Assembly (NCBI GenBank): GCA_937873425.1
Contig: CALMYE010000006.1
Location: 1-47,317, forward strand
Length of the DNA stretch: 47,317 bases
From: an uncultured Sphingopyxis sp.
GTDB lineage: Bacteria; Pseudomonadota; Alphaproteobacteria; Sphingomonadales; Sphingomonadaceae
Direction of reading: 5' to 3'
A model generated the notes under the pieces. That model was not told the DNA's origin and made no database searches. It saw only the letters and a list, made by a program, of their open reading frames with translations. Position numbers and translations under genes: made by a program. Positions 25,973 through 33,419 of the stretch are shown in pieces (positions within the stretch are counted from its first letter, which is position 1; every line of letters begins with the position of its first letter).

Positions 25973-26619
25973 TTCCAATCCAAGCCTGCCGTGTCGAAGG
26001 CGAATTGCTGGTTACCCTGCTGGTAGAATTCGGCTTCGATGATGACCTTCTTCGACTTTTTCAGGTTGGCAAGAAATCCGGATTCGTTGCTGAGGAACGC
26101 GATGTCCGAACTCCCGTCGCTGGCACCGTCGCAAGCATAGCGCTTGATAGGCTGATCGTCGAACTTCACCGACACATGACCATCGCTGTAGCTACGGCAG
26201 AGGATTTGCCCTTTATCGACAAGGAACATCACGTTCAGTCCGTCAGTCGGGCGCTTGCGAACTTCAATATATCCGCTGACCGTTCCATACGGGAATTGAA
26301 GGTTCACTTCGTTCGAACTGGTCAGGCGCGCCGTTTTCGTGACGGTCCCGCGCATTTCGTCCATCTGTTCGTTGTAGGTCCACTTCGACGGCAGCGCAGA
26401 GGGCGCTGCGTCCTCACCCTTCGCGCTCGGCTCTGTCGTGCTGGCGACTGGATCACTTGCCGCCATTGTGGTGCTTGCCTTCGGATCAGCAAACGAGCCG
26501 ACAAGGATCAGCGAGACGATCGCAGCTATGGCGAAATGCCAACGCTTGAGGCTCCCAATGTAGGGTTTGAAAACCCCGACGACAGCCGCCAAGAAAATGA
26601 TCGCAAAAAGTCCTGACAC
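25969..26619 (-). CDS. Membrane-anchored envelope protein of unknown function
   Basis: 216 aa. Two hydrophobic helices (about 1-17 and 27-43) precede a Ser/Ala-rich linker and a β-rich domain (about 75-216) with VMFLVDKGQILCRSY, VSVKFDDQPIKRYAC and FLANLKKSKKVIIEAEFY...FDTAGLDW. That last part reminds me of the small β-sandwich domain of VasI-like and prophage-encoded proteins, from memory and unchecked. First gene of a two-gene unit; upstream is a long inverted repeat at 26682-26737. Confidence 0.65.
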   Translation of the reverse strand: MSGLFAIIFLAAVVGVFKPYIGSLKRWHFAIAAIVSLILVGSFADPKASTTMAASDPVASTTEPSAKGEDAAPSALPSKWTYNEQMDEMRGTVTKTARLTSSNEVNLQFPYGTVSGYIEVRKRPTDGLNVMFLVDKGQILCRSYSDGHVSVKFDDQPIKRYACDGASDGSSDIAFLSNESGFLANLKKSKKVIIEAEFYQQGNQQFAFDTAGLDWK

Positions 26620-26681
26620 ATCCGCCCCCGCGTGTTGAATTCATCACGGAGCATTACCCGGACAGGCGTTAAAGGGCAATT

Positions 26682-26737
26682 ACGTCGGCGACACAGATGC
26701 CGATGATCTTACAACCAGAATAGCTGTGTCCCGACGT
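26682..26737. promoter_or_regulatory. Long inverted repeat between divergent genes
   Basis: ACGTCGGcGACACAG (26682-26696) pairs with CTGTGTCCCGACGT (26724-26737), 14 bp with one bulged base and a 27-base loop. It sits in the 226-bp gap between the divergent genes at 26619 and 26852, so it may be a shared operator. No T-run follows on either side. The rest of the gap shows nothing definite. Confidence 0.5.
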
Positions 26738-26851
26738 TAAGGGAGGATCGGGAGGCACGAACGTTCCGGGCACGTATGTTTCTACCCGTGTACAATCGGA
26801 TTACATCTTCAGCGACAGAAGCTGTTCACCAATTGCTGCTAGTGTGTGCCC

Positions 26852-27355
26852 ATGATGGAACTTGCCGATCACGACCGAGCCTTTTGGGACGATGGCGAAT
26901 GGGTCAGCTGGGACGAGATTAATCAGCAGATCGAATACAAGGAATGGCGGGCGAAATATCCAAACGCCGACATCTCCCTTGTCCCGATCTTCGAAAGCCT
27001 TCTCTCAACGGCATGTAGCTACAATGCCCACACCGGGAAGCATTTGCACGTCTACGGCGATATCGGCGAATTATACGGCGCGATCACCCACGGTATCCGG
27101 TTGAACCGAAACTACGCGCAAGGGTCCGACGGACGACTTGGCAACGACCTGATCGAAATCAAAACGATCACGCCGTTCAAGCGGACGGACACCGTTGAAA
27201 TCAACATGGCGCGGAACTTCAGCAAGGTTCTGATCGTCCGCATCAACGACGAGTTCGATATCAGCGGGAAGCTGATCGACCGGAAATCACTCCCCAAGGC
27301 GAAGGGGAAAATCCGCGTAAGCTGGAGTGAGGTTTCCGGTCAAGCGATCATCTAG
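26852..27355 (+). CDS. Small protein with a PD-(D/E)xK-like motif
   Basis: 167 aa from ATG 26852 (ATG 26855 and GTG 26846 are also possible). The N-terminus is acidic and Trp-rich (WDDGEWVSWDEIN). Around residues 90-115, GRLGNDLIEIKTITPFKR has an Asp followed by E-I-K after a hydrophobic strand, the pattern of the PD-(D/E)xK nuclease core, and FSKVLIVRIND could be the next strand. This is suggestive of a DNA endonuclease, but the rest of the fold cannot be verified by eye. It ends in a CTAG shared with the stop codon of the converging gene. Confidence 0.6.
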   Translation: MMELADHDRAFWDDGEWVSWDEINQQIEYKEWRAKYPNADISLVPIFESLLSTACSYNAHTGKHLHVYGDIGELYGAITHGIRLNRNYAQGSDGRLGNDLIEIKTITPFKRTDTVEINMARNFSKVLIVRINDEFDISGKLIDRKSLPKAKGKIRVSWSEVSGQAII

Positions 27356-27927
27356 TCGAACACCATCTTCCGGGTGACAGACGTCGTTCCCAACGTCGCA
27401 TAGGAACCGTCGTCCAATAGCTTGGCTAAGCCCACGCAGTTGAACCATTTGGCGCTGATGCCATTGTCCGCCAGATATTTGGTCACATACGCCTTCGACC
27501 AACCCTTGCTGGTCGATGCCAACCGGTTGCCGCGACCTACGATTGTCTCTTCCGGATTGCCGATGCCTATCGAAGAGCAACGGTAGGCGTCCGGTATGAT
27601 CAACTTGTCGCCCTCGAAACCGATCCCGCTGATGTTGCCATCGTTCGGCAGGGTCTTCACTTCCCCCGCAGAGATGTCGATGGTCTGAGACATTTGCGCC
27701 GCATGAACGCATTCGTAGCCGTCTTTGATGGACCAGCAGCGGGTCAGCGCGTCAGAGAAGCCTCCGACGCCCGATTGCGCAACAAAGCTTCCATCCGCCA
27801 TCTTCTCCCAAGTCACCTGCTTGCCAGCCGATGGCGGCATATCGACCGGGCGCGACAGGAAGTTCCAAGCGCCGTAACCGGTGGCGATGGTCGCGACGGC
27901 GGCTACGCCGATCCAAATCTTGCTCAT
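27352..27927 (-). CDS. Membrane-anchored protein, third gene of the PLD operon
   Basis: 191 aa. One N-terminal transmembrane segment (IWIGVAAVATIATGYGAWNFL, about 4-24) anchors a mainly periplasmic domain with four Cys (CWSIKDGYEC, YRCSSIG, FNCVG) likely to form disulphides. Its ATG overlaps the stop of the PLD-fold gene as ATGA, indicating translational coupling. No family recognised. A membrane effector or anchor for the two cytoplasmic partners is one possibility; an independent envelope protein swept into the operon is another. Confidence 0.65.
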   Translation of the reverse strand: MSKIWIGVAAVATIATGYGAWNFLSRPVDMPPSAGKQVTWEKMADGSFVAQSGVGGFSDALTRCWSIKDGYECVHAAQMSQTIDISAGEVKTLPNDGNISGIGFEGDKLIIPDAYRCSSIGIGNPEETIVGRGNRLASTSKGWSKAYVTKYLADNGISAKWFNCVGLAKLLDDGSYATLGTTSVTRKMVFD

Positions 27928-30299
27928 TCAACTCCGTCCCTTTCCGAACCAACCATGGTGTCTTCTGCCGCTGTCGCCGCGATATTGTCCGCGCTTGCCA
28001 GCAACCCCAGTCTCATTCCGATCGAGCGATCCAAGCCAGCGCGAATGTCCGCGGCGGTGGTGCCAGTTAGTTCCGCAGCGGTAAGGCCGAGCAGTTTTAT
28101 CATCAGCACCCGAAGTTTTGAGACATATGGCAGGAAGTCGCGATTTGCCCGATTGTTCGGCATCAGTGCTTCAATGGCGTCGAGCGCCCAAAGCGAGGTT
28201 ACCCAGCATTCCATAAAGTCGACCGGCATTTCGCTATACTCTCGTGCCATCATGAGCCGCGAGATAGCTGGCGATTTACCGCCAAAGAATGCGACGAGCG
28301 CCCGTACGACCAGTCGGGGCCATGACTGGGGTGCGCTCGAGCAATCGAGCCCCTTGGGGAGATCGTTGCAGCGCGCCTTGAAGAGCAGGAGCAGGATCCA
28401 ATAGCGAAGACGGAGGACCTCGGCTGATCCGATGGCATCCCCGTCATCTTCGATTTCCTCTGCATAGGCCCAGATATAATATTCGAACTCTTTGGCATCT
28501 ATTTTCCGACGCTCGACGGGTTCCGGGTTGACCGAAGCTAGCGCTGCGGACTCGACGTCGGCATCCGGCACGTCATCTATATCATCCGTTTCTTCGCCCA
28601 TATCGAGCCAGCCGTCATCGTCGCGATCGGCGCTGGGCTCACTGCGCCCGGTCAACAGATTGAGGAAATCGCGAATGCTGTCGGTGTAGGTGCCCGCGAG
28701 ACTATTGGCTCCGTTCCCACTCCCCCGCGCACTGCCTGGGCGCGCTTCGGTGAATTCCTCATAGCTGAGATTTGTGGGGTCCGCCGCCGCCCCGACTTCT
28801 TTCGGTTCTCGCGGGCGGGCGCTTGCGATCGCGGCACCCTCTTTGCTCTGCGAGAAATCGGCCCGGACCAGCGTTTCGAATGCTTCGTGCATCCATAGCT
28901 CAAAATCGGTTCCATCGGTGAATTGAGAAAGCGCACGAGCAACGCGGCCGCTGGCTGCTTCCCGGCGACTTTCTCTCAGCGCCTGACGGTGCGAAACATG
29001 GGCCGTCGTTGACACAAATTCGCCGCGGACAATGCGCGCAAAGAACAGCTTCTGCTGAAGTTCCGAGGTGATCGGCACTGCTAGTCGAGAGCCCGCGCTT
29101 GCAAAGGACGCCGCTGGAATGTCGTCTAGCAGTGCGCCGGCACGGTCTAGGAGCTGGATGATACCGTCTCCCGCATCGCCGATAGGTGGCTGCCAGAACA
29201 GGGAACCTTGATCCGTTTCAAAGGAGCCAGGACGCCGCGCCTCCAAGATCGCCAGCGGGATTTCAGGCAGGTCTTCGCGGTCCGCCAATTGGGAAAGCTC
29301 AAGCCGATCAGCGTCGATCCAGCGATCGAGGCCCAATGCTTTGACTGCGGTCCCCGCGGGCAGCCGCCGATAGACGCAGGCCTCCGCGTTGCTGCCGGCG
29401 CTACTAAGCGCCGCAGTCGTGCAATTCGCGCTCCCAAAAAGGATATGGTCATGATGCTTCGTCAGCGCGACGAAGACTTTCGCATGAGTGAAGCGCGAGT
29501 TCGGGGAATTGAGATCTACGAGCCGAACCTTTTTTGCGAAGGCAGCTTCGGCGGGGAATTCGTGGTGTTCGCTGTCGATAGGAAGGATGATTTCTTTGGG
29601 CGAGAGCTCCGCCGCCAATTCAGAAAGGGCGCTGAGGTTGCTATCCCAATAAGGGCTGACAACGAGCAGCTTCCGCACCTTCTCGTTGCCGATCCATTCC
29701 ACAAACTGGTTCGAAATTCCGCGATCGGTTGATGAAGGAAGAAAGCCAATCGCAGAGCCGTCGTCGAGTTCCTTGAGCGGCGCTCCGACCGGCCCTTCCA
29801 GCCACGGCGCCCGTTCGCGTGCCCAGCGCAGCGCATCTCGTGCGGGCGACGCTTCCTCTGAAACTAAGGAGTTCAGATACTGCCAGATGGCGCGTAGGAT
29901 TTCACGTTCGGGTCCATCTTCATTGCCAGACTCGATCTCGATGGCGATTTCCACGTTTCCGCCGAGGCCGGCGCCGGTGGCGTTGGCCGAGCTGACAAAT
30001 GCCCTTCCCGTTTCGCGACCGAGTTGCAGAATGATCTTCGGGTGGAAGATGCCGTCACTCGCTGGTGGGCTATGGAGTGCGTAATCGCGGCCGAGCGCGA
30101 CGGGCAATCTCGAGCCGTCGGTAAGCGCCATAGCCGCCATGCGATCGTCGGCCACCAAGAGAAGATTGTTGGCGCCGCTGGCCCTAAGCTGCGGCAGCAG
30201 GATTTCTTCAACCGCCGCGAATTCGACCGCGAATGTGGTTGTGATGGCACTATGAAAAGGCTTGCGGGGTCGACGGCCCAACCGTTCAGGTAGTTTCAT
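27924..30299 (-). CDS. PLD-fold protein (putative nuclease), second gene of the operon
   Basis: 791 aa, ATG 30299 overlapping the upstream stop as ATGA. Two phospholipase-D half-sites are present: FHPKIILQ (H86, K88) with SSANAT at 103, and THAKVFVAL (H272, K274) with FGSANCT at 288. The HxK and following GSxN elements are conserved; the Asp of the classic HxKxxxxD motif is not. Such domains act as nucleases in type IIS enzymes such as BfiI and in DISARM DrmC. The C-terminal 450 residues hold an acidic linker (about 600-640) and a helical domain unfamiliar to me. Predicted cytoplasmic. Confidence 0.75.
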   Translation of the reverse strand: MKLPERLGRRPRKPFHSAITTTFAVEFAAVEEILLPQLRASGANNLLLVADDRMAAMALTDGSRLPVALGRDYALHSPPASDGIFHPKIILQLGRETGRAFVSSANATGAGLGGNVEIAIEIESGNEDGPEREILRAIWQYLNSLVSEEASPARDALRWARERAPWLEGPVGAPLKELDDGSAIGFLPSSTDRGISNQFVEWIGNEKVRKLLVVSPYWDSNLSALSELAAELSPKEIILPIDSEHHEFPAEAAFAKKVRLVDLNSPNSRFTHAKVFVALTKHHDHILFGSANCTTAALSSAGSNAEACVYRRLPAGTAVKALGLDRWIDADRLELSQLADREDLPEIPLAILEARRPGSFETDQGSLFWQPPIGDAGDGIIQLLDRAGALLDDIPAASFASAGSRLAVPITSELQQKLFFARIVRGEFVSTTAHVSHRQALRESRREAASGRVARALSQFTDGTDFELWMHEAFETLVRADFSQSKEGAAIASARPREPKEVGAAADPTNLSYEEFTEARPGSARGSGNGANSLAGTYTDSIRDFLNLLTGRSEPSADRDDDGWLDMGEETDDIDDVPDADVESAALASVNPEPVERRKIDAKEFEYYIWAYAEEIEDDGDAIGSAEVLRLRYWILLLLFKARCNDLPKGLDCSSAPQSWPRLVVRALVAFFGGKSPAISRLMMAREYSEMPVDFMECWVTSLWALDAIEALMPNNRANRDFLPYVSKLRVLMIKLLGLTAAELTGTTAADIRAGLDRSIGMRLGLLASADNIAATAAEDTMVGSERDGVE

Positions 30300-31810
30300 G
30301 CGGCTGCCTCCAGCAAGGGAAGCGCGCGCGAAGTCGGACCATCTTCATTCAAGAGGTGAATGTCTTCAAGAAACTGGATCGCAGGCATAAGGCGAGGTGT
30401 CGTCGCGACCGGCTGATAGTTTTTGAGATAGATCAGTCGGCCGTCCCGTACCTCGAACAGGAAGGTATAATCTCGCTGCCGGCGCAGCTTCTGCATCGCA
30501 ACCCAGCTATGACGTCGAACTACACGTTCGATCATATAGTCGGCGATCTTCTCGATGACGGTCTGATCTTCCTCCGAGGCCAGCCAGTTTAGCTCGGTGC
30601 GCAGAGAATGCGCCATGCCGCGGAGAGGAAAGCCTCGATTGATCCGGTCAGCGAGATCGGGACGGTCCAAGGTCCGTTGATGGAGCGCCGCCATGAGCTG
30701 AACGGCCGCCATCGCCTTCTCATCAGGGGCGCCGCGCCAGTTTGTAATCTGGTTCCAGGTCTCTCTAAAGTCGTAGGTCTCGCGGACATTCCTAGACCGG
30801 AATTCACGCCATGATCCGGCGAATCCCAGCTCGGATTGCGACGTGAGCTCGTCGACGACTTGCGCGCGGATTTCGAGAATCGGCAATCCGCCGTCGGCGG
30901 AATTGAGCAGCGAGAGGGCCCAAGCCAGCAGGGACGCGGCCGCCACCTGCATCAGGTCCTGACAGTTGTAGACTTCCCAGTTCAGTCGTTGAGCCTCAAG
31001 CTCGGCGGGCAGAGGATCCGCGGGCACATCGAAGAGGTGCCATCGGACATCTTCCGGTCCGGGAGCCGCTTCGATGGCGCGCGCTGTATGGAGGACGAGC
31101 CGCAGCGATGCGCTTCGACTGTGCGCGTTCTCCGAGGCAGTGTCACCTTCGGCGAAAAGGAGCATTTCGTAAAATTCGCGCTCGGCGCCGTCTTCGTCGA
31201 TTTCGGACGGAGCAATTGGGCTAAGGCGCTCGAGTTCGCGAGCACTCACGCTGGCGTCGGCGATCTTCTTCCTGAGCAGCTTTGCGACGTCTGGGCCGAT
31301 CGCATCGGCGAATAGGGTCGCGGCTCGCTTGCCGAGTTCGCGTGTGGCGACTTGGATGCCATGCTTATTGTAGGTGAAGAGCCCCATCTCTTCCATCTGG
31401 GAAAAATATGCGCCTCCGAAGACGCCAAGCGCTTGGCGCAAATATAGCTTCTGCGATCGATCGGTTGAAGCGGCGGCGGCGAAGTCGATGACCTTCTTGT
31501 CTACGGCGAGCCGGCCATTTGCCCATTCCGTTCCGCCGACACCCGTCTCTTCGGCATATGCGGCGACGAGGGCGTAGAGCGCCTCAGCTTTGCGGAGCCA
31601 GGTTCGCCATGCCTCGAAATCGTCGGACGCTCCGCTACGCGCATAGGTTTCGCTGACCCAGCAATAATAGCAGTAATAGCGCATTCTGAGGGTAACATTG
31701 CTGATACCCGGCAAAAGGGCTTGGTAGAGCAGCACGCCGCTATTTTGGATGCCTAGGGGGTCTAGGCCGCGCTTGTCAGCCTTCTCCGTCCACTGCGGTA
31801 ATAGGTCCAA
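30296..31810 (-). CDS. Unknown 504-aa protein, first gene of the PLD operon
   Basis: TTG start at 31810 behind AGGGGG. Largely helical cytoplasmic protein. The N-terminal block LLPGISNVTLRMRYYCYYCW (about 32-51) is distinctive; its general pattern (P-G-x-S, then a basic and aromatic helix) recalls DUF6361-type proteins, which I remember next to PLD-family genes, but this is unverified memory. Arg- and Trp-rich helices continue in the C-terminal third (FRSRNVRETYDFRETWNQITNWRG). No catalytic motif is visible. Tight coupling to the PLD gene suggests a sensor or scaffold for it. Confidence 0.7.
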   Translation of the reverse strand: MDLLPQWTEKADKRGLDPLGIQNSGVLLYQALLPGISNVTLRMRYYCYYCWVSETYARSGASDDFEAWRTWLRKAEALYALVAAYAEETGVGGTEWANGRLAVDKKVIDFAAAASTDRSQKLYLRQALGVFGGAYFSQMEEMGLFTYNKHGIQVATRELGKRAATLFADAIGPDVAKLLRKKIADASVSARELERLSPIAPSEIDEDGAEREFYEMLLFAEGDTASENAHSRSASLRLVLHTARAIEAAPGPEDVRWHLFDVPADPLPAELEAQRLNWEVYNCQDLMQVAAASLLAWALSLLNSADGGLPILEIRAQVVDELTSQSELGFAGSWREFRSRNVRETYDFRETWNQITNWRGAPDEKAMAAVQLMAALHQRTLDRPDLADRINRGFPLRGMAHSLRTELNWLASEEDQTVIEKIADYMIERVVRRHSWVAMQKLRRQRDYTFLFEVRDGRLIYLKNYQPVATTPRLMPAIQFLEDIHLLNEDGPTSRALPLLEAAA

Positions 31811-31826
31811 AATTTCCCCCTATTGA

Positions 31827-31846
31827 GGGCTCCAAGACTTGGTCCC
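31827..31846. promoter_or_regulatory. Palindrome in the leader of the PLD operon
   Basis: GGG ct CCAAG a CTTGG t CCC, a near-perfect palindrome 17-36 bases upstream of the operon start codon. On the minus strand it lies between an AT-rich TTATACGATAAG segment (possible -10) and the Shine-Dalgarno sequence, so it may be an operator or a leader hairpin. The 227-bp gap 31811-32037 has nothing else that I can support. Confidence 0.4.
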
Positions 31847-32037
31847 CCTTATCGTATAAGACGTCTCGCGCGCCGTTTTCCGGAAGTTAGATCGAGACTG
31901 TGTAATCTGGCGTAGCGCCCCCAGACGCTGCCTCGACATATCGAATTTGGATCGCAGCGCCATGAAGATTTGCGCCGTTGCGGAACGATATCGAGCGCGA
32001 CGGTGCGGCCAAAAGGTAGTGCTAGCCCGAAGTGAGG

Positions 32038-32709
32038 TCAGTTGGTGATTGCAAGCTCAATCAGGTTTCGGCTGATATCCCTTGAATGCGCGACGAGGCT
32101 GCGCGTGTGTTCGCGCAGCATGAGCTGCCCGATGATCCCTTCGACATAGGCCGGGTTGGTCTTGTCGATGACTTCCAGCGCAGTCTTGCATTTGTCAGGC
32201 GGGCATTGCTTGAGGGCCGATAGCACGTAGTCGGACCCAAAATGCTCAGCGACCGCGGCGAGATCGAACATGTCTCGCGGTTGGAGACTCCAACCGCGAT
32301 AGAACACCTTTTTTGCAATAATTTCTGCCGGAGTTTCAAGCGCGACAGCGTGACCTCGTACATCGGTCGCTGCGGTCGGGTCGAGCAGGATATTGTCGCA
32401 GCAAATGAAGTCGATTTCGCCCAACTCCTCATATGCGAGCTTTAAGACATCCGTGCCGGCCTGATAGCTATCGGGAGCCCGTTCGAGTTTGATACCCTGT
32501 GTTTCCGGGTTCAAAAACGGTAAATATTGTGGATCGTCCAGAAACAGATCGATGTCGTGACTCTCCCGATGGTCGATCTGCAGCATGAGCGCAGTCCCGC
32601 CGCCAAAACTCCAACTGGGTGAAAAGCCGTTCGCTTCGTTGAAGTGCTTCAGGATATCGATTGCGAGATCGAAAAGGGCCGGCCATTCGCTTGGCCGCTT
32701 CTCGGGCAC
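32038..32709 (-). CDS. AbiEii/AbiGii-type nucleotidyltransferase toxin
   Basis: 223 aa, GTG start at 32709, four bases after the upstream stop. The nucleotidyltransferase signature is clear: SFGGGTALMLQIDHRESHDIDLFLDD, with G36-G37-G38 and D52-x-D54, followed by IDFICCDNILL and ETPAEIIAKKVFYRGWSLQPRDMFDL. This is the pol-β fold of the AbiE/MenT toxin family, where known members modify tRNA 3' ends or otherwise arrest growth during phage infection. Length is shorter than classical AbiEii (about 300 aa), closer to minimal variants. Cytoplasmic, second gene of a pair. Confidence 0.85.
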   Translation of the reverse strand: MPEKRPSEWPALFDLAIDILKHFNEANGFSPSWSFGGGTALMLQIDHRESHDIDLFLDDPQYLPFLNPETQGIKLERAPDSYQAGTDVLKLAYEELGEIDFICCDNILLDPTAATDVRGHAVALETPAEIIAKKVFYRGWSLQPRDMFDLAAVAEHFGSDYVLSALKQCPPDKCKTALEVIDKTNPAYVEGIIGQLMLREHTRSLVAHSRDISRNLIELAITN

Positions 32710-32713
32710 GGCG

Positions 32714-32980
32714 TCAGGCCGCCAGCGGCAATGCGTAACCCGAAAGCTGGGAGACTTGCTCAGCGACTTGGCTCGCTAGTTGCTCATCCACATTCATGGC
32801 CCACATGAACTGCTTCTGGACCTGAAGCGGAACTTCGGAGAAGAATGCGAAAACTGGCGCATTAAAGCTAATCGCGCTATCGGAATCGACGATCATAGCG
32901 GCAAGCTGATGTGCAGAAACAGCCGCCCCGTAAGGGGCGTTCACCGTAGTAAGCACTTGAGTTACAGCGTTTGCCATCAT
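32714..32980 (-). CDS. Unknown 88-aa partner of the AbiEii-like toxin, candidate antitoxin
   Basis: Starts at ATG 32980 and ends just before the toxin's GTG. Composition is hydrophobic and helical (AVSAHQLAAMIVDSDSAISFNAPVFAFFSEV, then a Gln/Val-rich helix), with no winged helix, unlike AbiEi antitoxins (usually 180-280 aa), and no helix-turn-helix that I can see. Gene order (small gene first) fits an antitoxin-toxin pair, but the family is unfamiliar. Confidence 0.6.
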   Translation of the reverse strand: MMANAVTQVLTTVNAPYGAAVSAHQLAAMIVDSDSAISFNAPVFAFFSEVPLQVQKQFMWAMNVDEQLASQVAEQVSQLSGYALPLAA

Positions 32981-33017
32981 CCGACTCTTAACGCGACCCT
33001 CTCTGGATCGTTGCTCC

Positions 33018-33046
33018 TATATAGCTCTGAGCTGTTATCAAAACAA
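33018..33046 (-). promoter_or_regulatory. Promoter of the AbiEii-like pair
   Basis: On the minus strand TTGTTT (33046-33041) and TATATA (33023-33018) are 17 bp apart, upstream of the 88-aa gene. The palindrome AGCTC t GAGCT (33023-33033) overlaps the -10 and spacer and could be an autoregulatory operator. Confidence 0.55.
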
Positions 33047-33174
33047 GAATGGCGGCTTTCCTGGGCAAACCCGGCTCAAATTCCGCTGCGTCGGAGCTTA
33101 TCTGTAACCGCAAAACATGCAGAAACTTGCCGTTCTTGGGTGTTTCCTGTATGTTCGCATCGAAGGATTGGCCC

Positions 33175-33384
33175 ATGAATGACGACGACAATTTCGCGAG
33201 GCGACTCTACGATCCGTCGCACCCGCTGTACGTTTCGTCAGCAGCGGAGGATGGACTCGCACGACTAACCAAGAACCGTGGCGACATGAAGGAGCTTGGG
33301 CCTTGGGGTGCGCGCCTCTTGTATGCCGGGCTGGCGGTAGTTGCCGCCTATTTCGGGTTCATCCTTGTCTTCGGAACACATTGA
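33175..33384 (+). CDS. Small single-pass membrane protein
   Basis: 69 aa from ATG 33175, with GAAGGA about 6 bases upstream; the longer open frame from 33049 lacks such a site. An acidic or basic soluble N-terminal half (MNDDDNFARRLYDPSHPLY) is followed by a C-terminal transmembrane helix, ARLLYAGLAVVAAYFGFILVF. Divergent from the AbiEii-like pair and convergent with traG. Function unknown; entry exclusion is conceivable from position but not supported by sequence. Confidence 0.6.
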   Translation: MNDDDNFARRLYDPSHPLYVSSAAEDGLARLTKNRGDMKELGPWGARLLYAGLAVVAAYFGFILVFGTH

Positions 33385-33387
33385 CCA

Positions 33388-33413
33388 CGGCCAGCGGTTA
33401 ATTCCGCTGGCCG
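33388..33413. terminator. Hairpin between convergent genes (bidirectional terminator)
   Basis: CGGCCAGCGG (33388-33397), six-base loop TTAATT, CCGCTGGCCG (33404-33413): perfect 10-bp stem directly between the stop codons of the 33175 gene and traG. No T-run, but position and stability suit termination in both directions. Confidence 0.7.
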
Positions 33414-33419
33414 CGGGCG

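Noticed and set aside
27924-30299. DISARM DrmC because of the PLD motifs
   Set aside because: DISARM helicase and DUF1998 genes are missing, the protein is much larger, and it is coupled to unrelated genes.
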